Shown in pieces: positions 15,109 through 24,723 of a stretch of DNA of 64,000 nt. A program made the translations under genes and the position numbers. The stretch spans positions 23,247-87,246 of the forward strand of contig CACYBB010000019.1 in NCBI GenBank assembly GCA_902772585.1, written 5' to 3'. Position 1 is the first letter of the stretch. Every line of letters starts with the position of its first letter. The stretch is from an uncultured Bacteroidales bacterium. GTDB taxonomy: Bacteria; Bacteroidota; Bacteroidia; Bacteroidales; Bacteroidaceae. Under the pieces are notes generated by a model. The model was not told where the DNA came from. It worked only from the letters and a program-made list of their open reading frames with translations, and did no database searches.

Positions 15109-16560
15109 TTACGACAATCGGCGCGAGGCATCCAGACGCAGGAAGATGAACAGGAGCAAGGTAAAGCCCCACAGCGAGGAGCCACCGTAACTGAAGAATG
15201 GCAGGGGGATGCCAATGACTGGTGTCAAGCCCAGCACCATGCCCACATTGATGAATACATGGAACAGGAAGATGCTCAGAACGCAATAGCCATAAACCCT
15301 TCCAAAGGGCATAGGTTGTCGTTCTGACAGATAGATAAGCCGCCAAATGAGCGCCAGGAACAACAGCAACACACCAGCAGAACCCAGGAAGCCCTCTTCC
15401 TCGCCCACAGTACAGAAGATAAAGTCGGTATCCTGCTCAGGAACGAACTTCAGCTTCGTCTGTGTACCATTCAAGAAACCTTTGCCCTGAAGACCACCAG
15501 AGCCAATGGCTATCTCTGACTGGTGGACGTTATAGCCGGCACCACGTAAGTCCTCATCAAGTCCCAGCAACACGTTGATACGTGAACGCTGGTGAGGCTC
15601 CATCACATTCTGCATAATGAAGTCGGCACCATAGTAGAACAATCCCGAAGCCAGTGCAAAAAGGGCAATGAAGAAATAGTTTCGGATGCGTGAGGACAAC
15701 GCCTGGACAAACAGATAGCCTACCAAGATGACAACTTGTGCTATCTGGATATAGACAATATTGACACCAAAAGCCAACAACGGCAGTGATAGCAACGTGA
15801 CTCCCACAGCGCATAGCAGCATGCGCCATGCCAATTTACGATGACAGTAGGTCCACACCATACCGATAGAGAACAGCTGGATAAGTACCATCACGGCAAA
15901 AGGTCCCACCATCGCTGACGAGGAACCCATAGCGACATCAGCATAACGGATGCCCACCACGAAATAGACCACCATAGCAACACCCGTAAAGAGGATGCTA
16001 CCTGGCATTCCCTCACGATAGAACATCAGGAAGAAAGACAGATAGACCAGTGCCGAACCGGTCTCGCGCTGCAGGACAATACAAAGCATCGGCAACAGAA
16101 TCACCAACAGCGCAGCACCAAAATGGCGCCACTGCTGGATGTTGTAGCCATAGATAGACATCAGTTTGGCGAGCGCTAAGGCTGTGGCAAACTTTGCAAA
16201 CTCAGCTGGTTGTAGTCGCAATGGCCCTAATACCAGCCACGATCTGGAGCCCTTGATACTATGCGGATTGAAGATGGTAGCAAAGAGCAGTAGCAGCAAT
16301 AAGGCATAGATAACAAAAGAAAAGGTGTCATATATCCTGTCGTCGAGCAGTAGGACAATGATGCCCAGCATGATACTGGTGCCTATCCAGACAATCTGCA
16401 TACCAGAGCGTGTAGACAGCGAGAATATATCCGTCTCACCATACGAGTAACTGGCTCCACAGACACTGATCCAGCCAAACGACAACAGGGCGATGTAAAT
16501 CAACACCGTCCACCAGTCGAGGTTGCGCAGCACGCTTTGTTGTCTTTTATCTGCTTCCAT
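15109..16560 (-). CDS. rodA: Rod shape-determining protein RodA
   Basis: SEDS-family peptidoglycan glycosyltransferase that works with PBP2 in elongation. The 483-residue integral membrane protein has about ten hydrophobic segments and the family signatures RSWLVLGPLRLQPAEFAKFA, GLQGKGFLNGTQTKLKFVPE and SYGGSSLWGF. It is the last gene of the cluster, 14 nt after mrdA. It is somewhat longer than E. coli RodA (370 residues); the extra length lies in mid-protein membrane segments. Confidence 0.95.
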   Translation of the reverse strand: MEADKRQQSVLRNLDWWTVLIYIALLSFGWISVCGASYSYGETDIFSLSTRSGMQIVWIGTSIMLGIIVLLLDDRIYDTFSFVIYALLLLLLFATIFNPHSIKGSRSWLVLGPLRLQPAEFAKFATALALAKLMSIYGYNIQQWRHFGAALLVILLPMLCIVLQRETGSALVYLSFFLMFYREGMPGSILFTGVAMVVYFVVGIRYADVAMGSSSAMVGPFAVMVLIQLFSIGMVWTYCHRKLAWRMLLCAVGVTLLSLPLLAFGVNIVYIQIAQVVILVGYLFVQALSSRIRNYFFIALFALASGLFYYGADFIMQNVMEPHQRSRINVLLGLDEDLRGAGYNVHQSEIAIGSGGLQGKGFLNGTQTKLKFVPEQDTDFIFCTVGEEEGFLGSAGVLLLFLALIWRLIYLSERQPMPFGRVYGYCVLSIFLFHVFINVGMVLGLTPVIGIPLPFFSYGGSSLWGFTLLLFIFLRLDASRRLS

Positions 16561-16574
16561 CTCTTACTTCTCTA

Positions 16575-18428
16575 TTATCGGCTCGTAGAACCATACGAGA
16601 TATGTCTGTTCTGGAACTCCTCAGCCTTCTTCTTAGAAGCCTCCGAGAGTTTACCATTGATATACTGTTCCATAATCAGCCCACCAATGGGCACACCATA
16701 GGTAGCACCCCATCCACCGTTCTCCACATAGACGGCAACGGCAATCTTTGGCTTATCCATAGGCGCAAAGCCCATAAATACCGAGTGGTCATGACCACGG
16801 TTCTGGGCCGTACCCGTCTTACCACACGCCATGAAGTCGTATTTCGCCAACTCATGACAAGTGCCACCAGTAGCAGAGGCACGCATACCTTGTACAACAT
16901 AGTCATAAGACTCTTTCGACGCCTTGGTATGACGATGCTGTGTATAGAGCGAATCCAATTGCTCGCCCTGGATGCGCTTCACCACATGCGGTGTGATGAA
17001 CCATCCACGATTGGCGATGGTAGCACCCAGATTAGCTATCTGCAAGGGAGTGGCATTGACCTCACCCTGCCCGATGGCGATAGAGATAATGGTCAGTCCG
17101 TTCCATGAGCCTTTATACGCCTTGTCATAGAACTCAGCATTAGGTATCAGTCCACGCTTCTCACCAGGCAGGTCGATGCCCAATTTATAGCCAAAGCCCA
17201 TGCTCACCATATAGTCACGCCACGTGTTCATGGCTTTCTGTACACTGCCATACTTATTCTTGGCACCTATCATATAATAGAGGCCCCAACAGAAATAGCC
17301 ATTACACGATGTTGACAACGCAGGAATAAGAGGTAGCGGGGCAGCATGTCCGTGACAACCCACATGCAGACCTTTATAGTTGAATCCGTGGGCGCAGGGA
17401 TAGGATGTATGGGTAGGATGAAGAATGCCTTCCGTCATAAAAGTTAGGCCCTGCGTAGTCTTAAACGTAGAACCTGGTGGATACTGTCCCATGATACTAC
17501 GGTTCAGCAGGGGTTTCCAGACGTTCTGGCTGAGCAGGCGATGACTCTTCGAGCGCTGACGACCTACCATCATACGAGGGTCATAGCTGGGTGATGATAC
17601 CATACACAACACTTCGCCCGTCTTAGGTTCGATGGCTACGATAGAGCCTATCTTTCCTTCCATCAGTCGCTCACCCAGCGCCTGCAGGTCAGCATCCAGT
17701 CCCAGTGTCAGGTTCTTGCCTGCCACCGCACGACGGTCGAAACGTCCATTCTGATAGCGTCCCTGTACACGACCATGAGCATCGCGCAACAGAATCTGCA
17801 TACCTTTCTCGCCACGCAATTGTTTTTCGTAACTACGCTCAACGCCCAACTTACCGATATAGTCACCTGGCTGGTAATAGTCGTCTTCCTCGATATCAGC
17901 AGGTGACACCTCTGCCACATCGCCCAGCACATGGGCAGCAAAGGGATAACGGTACTGACGAATGGTACGGCGCTGGATATAGAAGCCAGGAAAGCGGAAC
18001 ATCTTCTCTTGGAAGACGCTGAAATCAGCCTCTGACAGCTGACTCATAAAGAGTTGTTCGGTAAAGCGTGAATAACCGGGATTCTTCGAACGGTCCTTGA
18101 TGGTCTCCATACGACGATCGAAGTCCTCACGGGTGATGTTCAGTGCCTCACAGAGGTCAAGGGTATCCAAATGGTCCTTGGCCTCGTTCATCACCACCAT
18201 AATATCATATGCTGGCTGGTTATATACCAGCAGTTTGCCATTACGATCGTAGATACCACCACGAGAGGGGTACTCTATCTTCTTTAAGAAAGCATTAGAG
18301 TCAGCACTCTTCTTATAGTCGTCACTGGTAATCTGGAGCATGAAGAGACGGATGATGTAGATTACCACGATGAGCAATGCCACACCACCAATCACATAGT
18401 GTCTATAGTCTAACGAGTAGTCCTTCAT
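16575..18428 (-). CDS. mrdA: Penicillin-binding protein 2
   Basis: Elongation-specific transpeptidase and partner of RodA. The 617-residue protein has one N-terminal membrane anchor (about 10-30), a PBP dimer domain and a transpeptidase domain with SxxK (GSTFKTTQG, about 320), SCN (about 370) and KTGTAQ (about 537). The active-site set is complete, so it is a beta-lactam target. It lies between mreD and rodA, in the classic mreBCD-mrdA-rodA order. Confidence 0.95.
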   Translation of the reverse strand: MKDYSLDYRHYVIGGVALLIVVIYIIRLFMLQITSDDYKKSADSNAFLKKIEYPSRGGIYDRNGKLLVYNQPAYDIMVVMNEAKDHLDTLDLCEALNITREDFDRRMETIKDRSKNPGYSRFTEQLFMSQLSEADFSVFQEKMFRFPGFYIQRRTIRQYRYPFAAHVLGDVAEVSPADIEEDDYYQPGDYIGKLGVERSYEKQLRGEKGMQILLRDAHGRVQGRYQNGRFDRRAVAGKNLTLGLDADLQALGERLMEGKIGSIVAIEPKTGEVLCMVSSPSYDPRMMVGRQRSKSHRLLSQNVWKPLLNRSIMGQYPPGSTFKTTQGLTFMTEGILHPTHTSYPCAHGFNYKGLHVGCHGHAAPLPLIPALSTSCNGYFCWGLYYMIGAKNKYGSVQKAMNTWRDYMVSMGFGYKLGIDLPGEKRGLIPNAEFYDKAYKGSWNGLTIISIAIGQGEVNATPLQIANLGATIANRGWFITPHVVKRIQGEQLDSLYTQHRHTKASKESYDYVVQGMRASATGGTCHELAKYDFMACGKTGTAQNRGHDHSVFMGFAPMDKPKIAVAVYVENGGWGATYGVPIGGLIMEQYINGKLSEASKKKAEEFQNRHISYGSTSR

Positions 18429-18447
18429 AGTACTCTCTGTTCCAGCG

Positions 18448-18951
18448 TCAATGACTTCTCTTAGCGATCTCGAAGGTAAATATCAGAACAAGTGTCAAGA
18501 GTGTGCTGCCAACCACACACATCAGCCAATAGAAGGCATTAAAGAAAGTAAACATCTCCAGGCAATAAAACAGCAGACAGTATAACAGCACCATAGGCAC
18601 AACATAGTAGGCATACTTTACCGGACCAAGAGTCTTCATTGATGGCTGCAGATTGTCAGCAGAGTCGCGTGGCACATACAACTCCAGATAATAAGGCTGG
18701 ATAGCAGCTAATATTGTCATCACCGATGCCGCCAACCCTGGTGTATTCGAGAAGATGTCGATAATCAGACCCAACAGGAAACTCCACAACAGCACTGACC
18801 ACTTGGGGTAGTTACGTGGGAACATGGCCACGAAGTAGACATAGAACAGCGGTGTGGCATAGTGGAACAGATGGATGCGTCCTAACACAATGACCTGTGC
18901 CAGGAAAAACAGGGCAAACCACCCTAACCGTTTAAAGAAATCAGCAGACAT
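18448..18951 (-). CDS. mreD: Rod shape-determining protein MreD
   Basis: The 167-residue membrane protein has about five hydrophobic segments. MreD sequences vary widely, so the call rests mainly on size, topology and position between mreC and mrdA. It bridges the MreC periplasmic scaffold and the elongation synthases. Confidence 0.88.
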   Translation of the reverse strand: MSADFFKRLGWFALFFLAQVIVLGRIHLFHYATPLFYVYFVAMFPRNYPKWSVLLWSFLLGLIIDIFSNTPGLAASVMTILAAIQPYYLELYVPRDSADNLQPSMKTLGPVKYAYYVVPMVLLYCLLFYCLEMFTFFNAFYWLMCVVGSTLLTLVLIFTFEIAKRSH

Positions 18952-19003
18952 CTTTTAATTCTGAATTCCTAATTCCCAATTCCTTTTTCGTAATTCGTAA
19001 TTA

Positions 19004-19873
19004 CTACTCATGTACATTCAGCTTCAGTGAGTCACGAGCAGCCTGCATCACACGCATACGGGCAGCGATAGAGCGGTCACTGATAACCACAACATCACGC
19101 AGGTTGCCAAAGTCGGTCGTCAGCCTCACTTTCAACTTATACGACAGACCATCGCGGGCATTGTAAACCTCTACGATCTGACCAACAAGGACACCTGGAG
19201 GGAAAATGCTTGAGTAGCCATTGGTCTCCACCCAGTCGCCACGCTTGAAACGGGCATGACGGGGGATATCCTCGACATAAGCATAGGCTGCATCCTCGCC
19301 ATACCAGCGAAGCACACCAAAATAGCCGTAACCACGGATGGCACAACTGATACGCGAAGAGTGACTGTTCAAGACAGGGATAACAACACTATAGTGGTCT
19401 GACACAAGATAGGTAACACCCACGACACCACGGCCACAGGCCACACCCATGCCGACATCCACCCCATCATCCTTGCCCTTGTCAATGGTCATCAGGTTAT
19501 CCATCTTTCCCAGTTCGTTGCTCACCACCTTAGCAGCAATCAGCTGATAGCGGCTCAACGAATCCAGGCCTTGCTGTTCCTTTGCATCAATCTTCTGGGT
19601 TGCCTCTCCGTACAAACGGCGCAACTGAGTAACCTGGCGCTCCAAGTAATAGTTACGAAGCGTCAAGTCCTCATTCACTTTCGTCAATGAGAAATACGAT
19701 TCCACGGCTGATGTCCACTGGTAGAAGCGACCTGCCACAGCGTTGGCTGACGAGAACCAGACGCTATTCTGATAGCTATTATAGCTAAACAGAAGAGTCA
19801 GGCCGACTGCTTCCAGAAAGATGAAAATCAGCCAGTGGTAATGACGACTGAAAAACTCCAGAAGATTCTTCAT
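19004..19873 (-). CDS. mreC: Rod shape-determining protein MreC
   Basis: Periplasmic scaffold of the elongasome, 289 residues. It has an N-terminal membrane anchor (about 12-30), a coiled coil at about 62-100 and the beta-rich MreC core (VVSNELGKMDNLMTIDKGKDDGV, then GVVGVTYLVSDHYSVVIPVL). It lies 8 nt after mreB. The spacer to mreD is made of repeated AATTC/AATTAC words. Confidence 0.94.
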   Translation of the reverse strand: MKNLLEFFSRHYHWLIFIFLEAVGLTLLFSYNSYQNSVWFSSANAVAGRFYQWTSAVESYFSLTKVNEDLTLRNYYLERQVTQLRRLYGEATQKIDAKEQQGLDSLSRYQLIAAKVVSNELGKMDNLMTIDKGKDDGVDVGMGVACGRGVVGVTYLVSDHYSVVIPVLNSHSSRISCAIRGYGYFGVLRWYGEDAAYAYVEDIPRHARFKRGDWVETNGYSSIFPPGVLVGQIVEVYNARDGLSYKLKVRLTTDFGNLRDVVVISDRSIAARMRVMQAARDSLKLNVHE

Positions 19874-19881
19874 CTACCTGT

Positions 19882-20904
19882 TTATCTCATCAGGAATGTG
19901 AAGCGGTTGACATTCTTCAGAGCGATACCAGCACCCTTAGCAACAGAGTGCAACGGATCTTCTGCAATATGGAAGGGAATATTGATCTTTGCTTCCAGAC
20001 GACGGTCTAAGCCACGCAGCAGCGCACCACCACCAGCCAACCAGATACCATTCTTCACGATGTCAGCATACAACTCAGGAGGAGTATTCTCCAAAGCGCT
20101 GAGCACGGCATTCTCAATCTTGGCAACGGTCTTGTCCAGACAATGAGCAATCTCCTGATAGCATACGGGCACCTCCATAGGCAAGGCGGTAATACGGTTA
20201 GGACCATGAACGACATAGTCCTCAGGAGCCTCATCGCCCAGGTCGGTCAGTGCCGAACCTACGGCAATCTTGATGCGCTCGGCCATACGCTCAGACACCT
20301 TCACGTTATGCTGACGTGACATATACTCCTGGATATCAGCAGTCAGATCATCACCAGCAGTACGGATAGAGTTGTTGCTAACGATACCACCCAGTGAGAT
20401 AACAGCAATCTCAGTAGAGCCACCACCAATATCAACAATCATGTTACCCTCGGGAGCCTCAACGTCGATACCGATACCAATAGCAGCAGCCATCGGCTCG
20501 AAAATCAGATATACGTCACGACCGTCTGCGTGTTCTGCAGAGTCGCGTACGGCACGCAGCTCCACCTCAGTAGAACCTGAGGGAACGCCAATCACCATAC
20601 GCAGTGACGGAGAGAACAGGCGACTGCCTGTATGTACCATCTTAATCAGGCCACGCATCATCTGCTCACAGGCAGAGAAGTCAGCAATCACGCCATCACG
20701 CAACGGACGAACGGTGCGGATATTGTCGTGTGTCTTTTCATACATCATCTTAGCTCGCGAACCCACAGCAATCATCTTGTCGGTATGGCGGTCAAGAGCT
20801 ACTACTGACGGCTCGTCAACCACAATCTTATCATCACTGATAATAATCGTGTTAGCCGTACCAAGGTCCATAGCTATCTCCTGGACAAAACTAAAAAATC
20901 CCAT
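19882..20904 (-). CDS. mreB: Rod shape-determining protein MreB
   Basis: Actin-like cytoskeletal ATPase that organises lateral wall synthesis. The 340-residue product shows the family phosphate-1 motif (AMDLGTANTIII), GVPSGSTEVE, phosphate-2 (MIVDIGGGSTEIAVISLGGI) and the adenosine motif (GIWLAGGGALLRGLD). Length is normal. It follows purH after a 35-nt spacer containing a duplicated TTTGACTATTTA word and no evident promoter, so it is likely transcribed from the purH promoter. Confidence 0.97.
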   Translation of the reverse strand: MGFFSFVQEIAMDLGTANTIIISDDKIVVDEPSVVALDRHTDKMIAVGSRAKMMYEKTHDNIRTVRPLRDGVIADFSACEQMMRGLIKMVHTGSRLFSPSLRMVIGVPSGSTEVELRAVRDSAEHADGRDVYLIFEPMAAAIGIGIDVEAPEGNMIVDIGGGSTEIAVISLGGIVSNNSIRTAGDDLTADIQEYMSRQHNVKVSERMAERIKIAVGSALTDLGDEAPEDYVVHGPNRITALPMEVPVCYQEIAHCLDKTVAKIENAVLSALENTPPELYADIVKNGIWLAGGGALLRGLDRRLEAKINIPFHIAEDPLHSVAKGAGIALKNVNRFTFLMR

Positions 20905-20939
20905 TTATTTTACGATTTGACTATTTACAATTTGACTAT

Positions 20940-21542
20940 TTATTTAGCGGTTTTTACAAACCAAGCGTTGATAGCAGTGTCATAGTGGCTGCTGACACCA
21001 AAGGCACGAGTAGCGAACATACGACGCTGAGCCTTCGTGGTCTCTGCACCCTGCCTGTTCAGAATGTCAAGCAAAACGCTATACTCAGCCTTTGAGGGCA
21101 CGATGACCACATCATTGAAGTTCTTGGCACCTGCACGAATCAGCGAGATACCACCGATATCAATCTTCTCGATGATATCCTCCTCACTAGCACCGCTGGC
21201 AACAGTCTGTTCAAAAGGATACAGGTCAACAACCACCAAGTCAATCTCAGGAATCTCATACTGAGCCATCTGCTCACGGTCACCCTCATTGTCGCGACGA
21301 GCCAAGATACCACCAAATATTTTCGGATGCAAGGTCTTTACACGACCACCAAGGATAGAAGGATACGTCGTCACGTCCTCTACCTTCTGGCACTCATAGC
21401 CCAACGACTCAATGAAAGTCTGTGTGCCACCTGTCGACAAGAACTTTACACCCTCATCGTTCAACTTCTTCAACAACTCTTCAAGCCCATCCTTGTGGAA
21501 TACAGAGATGAGCGCAGTCTTAATCTTCTTTGTCTCTGCCAT
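20940..21542 (-). CDS. purH: IMP cyclohydrolase, stand-alone N-terminal half of PurH
   Basis: Closes the purine ring, converting FAICAR to IMP. The 200-residue product matches the N-terminal MGS-like cyclohydrolase domain of bifunctional PurH (LSTGGTQTFIESLGY, GGRVKTLHPKIFGGILARR, KIDIGGISLIRAGAKN) and ends naturally after SSHYDTAINAWF. The AICAR transformylase half, normally another 300 or so residues, is absent, and only 35 nt separate the stop from mreB. It must therefore be encoded elsewhere as a separate protein or replaced by another enzyme. This is the first gene of the mre/rod transcription unit. Confidence 0.93.
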   Translation of the reverse strand: MAETKKIKTALISVFHKDGLEELLKKLNDEGVKFLSTGGTQTFIESLGYECQKVEDVTTYPSILGGRVKTLHPKIFGGILARRDNEGDREQMAQYEIPEIDLVVVDLYPFEQTVASGASEEDIIEKIDIGGISLIRAGAKNFNDVVIVPSKAEYSVLLDILNRQGAETTKAQRRMFATRAFGVSSHYDTAINAWFVKTAK

Positions 21543-21584
21543 AAATCTAATATAACGTTATATTTTTATCTCTTTATGAGGGTG

Positions 21585-21592
21585 CAAAATTA
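21585..21592 (-). promoter_or_regulatory. -7 box TAATTTTG for purH-mre-rod
   Basis: TAATTTTG reads on the - strand 43 nt before the purH start. A TTG lies 21 nt further upstream. No other promoter-like box was seen between purH and rodA. Confidence 0.55.
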
Positions 21593-21731
21593 CAAAAAAA
21601 ACAGCACACTGCACAACCTTTACACTAAAAATTTCACCTTATTATAAAAATAATAATGCAAATCAACTCGTAATTCAAAATTATTGCCTACCTTTACAGA
21701 CTGAAAATTACAAACTGAAAACAATTTCGCT

Positions 21732-21992
21732 ATGAATACAAAACATATTATGTACCAGACACACGGCACGTGTTCACAGATGATTGATGTGACAGCCGAC
21801 GAGAACGATGTTATCCAACAAGTATTCTTCCTTGGCGGCTGCAACGGCAACCTACAGGGAATCAGCCAGTTGGTGACAGGACAGAAGATTGACGATGTCA
21901 TTGCAAAACTCAATGGAATCCGTTGTGGCGCAAAAAGCACATCATGTCCAGACCAACTGTGCAGAGCGCTCGAAGAACTAAAAAAAAGGTAA
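21732..21992 (+). CDS. TSCPD domain protein (TIGR03905 type)
   Basis: The 86-residue protein consists of one TSCPD domain: an early Cys (HGTCSQMI), FFLGGCNGNLQGIS, and the C-terminal CGAKSTSCPDQL motif. Family members are small proteins of unknown function whose conserved cysteines suggest metal binding; the same domain is found attached to class II-type ribonucleotide reductases. A weak -7-like TACCTTTA lies at 21689-21696. It is followed by tsaB with its own promoter. Confidence 0.88.
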   Translation: MNTKHIMYQTHGTCSQMIDVTADENDVIQQVFFLGGCNGNLQGISQLVTGQKIDDVIAKLNGIRCGAKSTSCPDQLCRALEELKKR

Positions 21993-22005
21993 AAGTGCTA
22001 GAAAA

Positions 22006-22037
22006 TTTGGTATTATGCTCACTTATTCGTACCTTTG
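22006..22037 (+). promoter_or_regulatory. Promoter TTTG-N20-TACCTTTG for tsaB
   Basis: A -33 TTTG (22006-22009) and a -7 TACCTTTG (22030-22037) have 20-nt spacing, 32 nt before the tsaB start. It may drive the tsaB-DUF4290-murA-rimM-dxr-rseP-pdxB series, where gaps are short. Confidence 0.75.
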
Positions 22038-22068
22038 CACCTTATAAATATAAAGACAAAGGAAAATA

Positions 22069-22764
22069 ATGGCTTGCATATTACATATAGAAACGAGCAC
22101 AAATGCCTGTTCAGTAGCTGTTAGCGAAGACGGACAGCGCATCTATGAAGAGACGGAACATGGAGAACGAGGTGCCGGCGCCGAGCAATTGGGACGTATG
22201 GTTGATGAGGCATTATCATTTACCGACAGTCACGCCATCCCGTTCGATGCTGTTGCAGTAAGCTGTGGACCAGGCTCATATACAGGTCTGCGCATCGGTG
22301 TATCAATGGCCAAGGGCATCTGCTATGGTCGCAATCTGAAGCTAATAGCCGTACCCACACTGGAACTGATGTGTGTTCCCATTCTATTGAGAGAGACCAT
22401 ACAGGAAGAGAACGCCTTACTCTGTCCAATGATTGACGCCCGCAGAATGGAAGTTTACTCAGCACTCTACGACCGTTCGCTGAAAGAGGTACGTCCCGTG
22501 GGTGCCGACGTAGTGACAGAAGACACCTATAAGCAGTGGCTTGACGAGCGACCCATCTATTTCTTCGGGAATGGTGCCAAGAAGTGTATAGAAATAATTA
22601 ACCACCCCAATGCCCACTACATTGATGGCATTGAGCCCTTGGCCAAATGGATGATGCCACTGGCAGAGAAGCGTTTCCTAAACGAGCAGTTTGAGGACGT
22701 AGCATACTTTGTACCATTCTATTTGAAGGACTTCGTAGCCATCAAAGCAAAGCCGCTGCTCTAA
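22069..22764 (+). CDS. tsaB: tRNA threonylcarbamoyladenosine biosynthesis protein TsaB
   Basis: Non-catalytic partner of TsaD in making t6A37 of ANN-decoding tRNAs. The 231-residue ASKHA-fold protein has the family N-terminus (LHIETSTNACSVAVSEDG) and the SCGPGSYTGLRIGVSMAKG segment. Its length equals that of E. coli TsaB. It has a good upstream promoter and is followed by DUF4290 and murA in the same direction. Confidence 0.93.
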   Translation: MACILHIETSTNACSVAVSEDGQRIYEETEHGERGAGAEQLGRMVDEALSFTDSHAIPFDAVAVSCGPGSYTGLRIGVSMAKGICYGRNLKLIAVPTLELMCVPILLRETIQEENALLCPMIDARRMEVYSALYDRSLKEVRPVGADVVTEDTYKQWLDERPIYFFGNGAKKCIEIINHPNAHYIDGIEPLAKWMMPLAEKRFLNEQFEDVAYFVPFYLKDFVAIKAKPLL

Positions 22765-22806
22765 GACAAATGATGAATCAAAATTGAAAAATTGTAAAAT
22801 ATACAG

Positions 22807-23418
22807 ATGGATATCAAAGGATTAGACTATAACACTGCACGCGAGCGACTCGTCATGACCGAGTATGGACGCGAGATACAGAGGATGATAGACGTGGCCA
22901 TCGCATTGCCTACCAAAGAGGAGCGTATGCGCTGTGCCCAAACTATCATCCACCAGATGGAGATGAAGAACCCACAGGTTCGTGAAGGTGAAGACTACCA
23001 ACAAACCCTTTGGGACCACCTCTATCTGATGAGTCGCAAGCGACTCGACATTGACTGGCCCTACGACATGAGCGAGGCAGAGAACATTCTGACAAAGCCA
23101 GCACCCATGAAACATCCTTCACTGAACGGACAGTCACGTATGCGTCACTACGGTCAGTTGCTCATGGAGGTTTTCGAGCGCTTGAAGACCATGCCGGAAG
23201 GCGCTGAGCGTGATGAACTTGTACGCCTCACTGCCAACCAGATGAAGCGCGACCTGATGACATGGAGTCATGGTTCTGTTGACGATGAGAAGGTGGCCGA
23301 CGATCTGGCTCGTTTTACAGACGGCAAGATTCAGTTGGACCTCTCTTCGTTCCATTTTGACCACATTGGTGCTATCGTCCCTGATAGTGGTAATGGCAAA
23401 CGCAAGAAAAAAAAGTAG
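22807..23418 (+). CDS. DUF4290 domain protein
   Basis: The 203-residue cytoplasmic protein matches a family conserved across Bacteroidetes, recognisable by LDYNTARERLVMTEYGREIQ at residues 5-24 and by IALPTKEERMRCAQTII. It has no signal peptide, membrane segment or catalytic motif, and ends in a lysine-rich tail. It sits 3 nt upstream of murA, suggesting a co-transcribed and perhaps envelope-linked role (inference). Function unknown. Confidence 0.88.
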   Translation: MDIKGLDYNTARERLVMTEYGREIQRMIDVAIALPTKEERMRCAQTIIHQMEMKNPQVREGEDYQQTLWDHLYLMSRKRLDIDWPYDMSEAENILTKPAPMKHPSLNGQSRMRHYGQLLMEVFERLKTMPEGAERDELVRLTANQMKRDLMTWSHGSVDDEKVADDLARFTDGKIQLDLSSFHFDHIGAIVPDSGNGKRKKKK

Positions 23419-23421
23419 CCT

Positions 23422-24723
23422 ATGGCATCATTCAAGATAGAGGGTGGCCACTTGTTACGTGGCGAAATCAGACCACAAGGCGCCAAGAACGAGGCGTTAC
23501 AAGTGATTTGTGCCACGCTGCTCACCAGTGAGGCTGTAACCATTCATAACATCCCCAACATCCGCGACGTCAACAACCTCATCCAGTTGCTGAAGGACAT
23601 TGGTGTGAAGGTAACGAAAGACGGCAATAGCTATACCTTCCAGGCCGATGCTCTGAATATGGCCTTTCTGCAAAGTGACGAGTTCGTGGAGAAATGTGCG
23701 CAGTTGCGTGGTTCTGTGATGATGATTGGTCCGCTGCTGGCACGAATGGGCAAAGCTGTCATCGCCAAGCCTGGTGGTGACAAAATTGGTCGCCGTCGTC
23801 TGGACACCCACTTCTTGGGTTTCCAGAAATTAGGCGCCAAGTTCCGTCAGCTGGCAGACCGCAACGTCTATGAGATTGGTGCCAAGCAACTAAAGGGCAC
23901 CTATATGCTGCTCGACGAAGCTTCCGTAACAGGTACTGCCAACATCATCATGGCAGCAACGATGGCTGCAGGTACCACCACTATCTATAATGCCGCTTGT
24001 GAACCATATATCCAGCAGCTCTGTCACATGTTGTGTCAGATGGGTGCAAAGATCAGCGGTATCGGTTCGAACCTATTAACTATTGAGGGTGTCAAGGTGT
24101 TGCACGGTGCCGACCACAAACTCCTACCCGACATGATTGAGGTGGGGTCATTTATTGGTATGGCGGCAATGTGTGGCGATGGTGTCCGCATCAAGGACTG
24201 TTCACTAAAAGACCTTGGTATCATCCCTGACGCCTTCCGCCGACTGGGCGTGAAAGTAGAGGTAGATGGTGACGATCTCTTCATTCCCCGCCAGAAGCAC
24301 TATGTCGTCGACTCATTCATTGATGGCACCATCATGACACTGGCTGATGCCCCATGGCCAGGACTGACTCCCGACTTACTGAGTGTGCTCATCGTAGTAG
24401 CCACTCAAGGTCGCGGCAGTGTGCTGTTCCATCAGAAGATGTTTGAGAGTCGTCTATTCTTCGTCGACCGCCTCATCGATATGGGAGCACAGATTATCCT
24501 CTGCGACCCACACCGTGCTGTTGTTGTAGGTCACGATCGCCAACGCCAGCTGCATGGTAGCAGAATGTCAAGTCCAGACATCCGTGCAGGTATCGCCCTG
24601 CTGATTGCCGCTATGAGTGCCAACGGCACTAGCCTCATCAGCAATATTGAACAGATTGACCGTGGTTACGAGGACATCGAACACCGTCTCAATGCACTGG
24701 GTGCAAAAATTGAAAGAATATAA
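23422..24723 (+). CDS. murA: UDP-N-acetylglucosamine 1-carboxyvinyltransferase with Asp in place of the catalytic Cys
   Basis: First committed step of peptidoglycan synthesis: enolpyruvyl transfer from PEP to UDP-GlcNAc. The 433-residue protein has the family N-terminus (GGHLLRGEIRPQGAKNEAL) and both EPT-synthase halves. The catalytic loop reads PGGDKIGRRRLDTHF, with Asp120 (codon 23779-23781) where E. coli has PGGCTIGARPVD with Cys115. The Cys-to-Asp form is catalytically competent and fosfomycin-insensitive in other bacteria (established knowledge). It begins 3 nt after the DUF4290 stop. Confidence 0.95.
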   Translation: MASFKIEGGHLLRGEIRPQGAKNEALQVICATLLTSEAVTIHNIPNIRDVNNLIQLLKDIGVKVTKDGNSYTFQADALNMAFLQSDEFVEKCAQLRGSVMMIGPLLARMGKAVIAKPGGDKIGRRRLDTHFLGFQKLGAKFRQLADRNVYEIGAKQLKGTYMLLDEASVTGTANIIMAATMAAGTTTIYNAACEPYIQQLCHMLCQMGAKISGIGSNLLTIEGVKVLHGADHKLLPDMIEVGSFIGMAAMCGDGVRIKDCSLKDLGIIPDAFRRLGVKVEVDGDDLFIPRQKHYVVDSFIDGTIMTLADAPWPGLTPDLLSVLIVVATQGRGSVLFHQKMFESRLFFVDRLIDMGAQIILCDPHRAVVVGHDRQRQLHGSRMSSPDIRAGIALLIAAMSANGTSLISNIEQIDRGYEDIEHRLNALGAKIERI

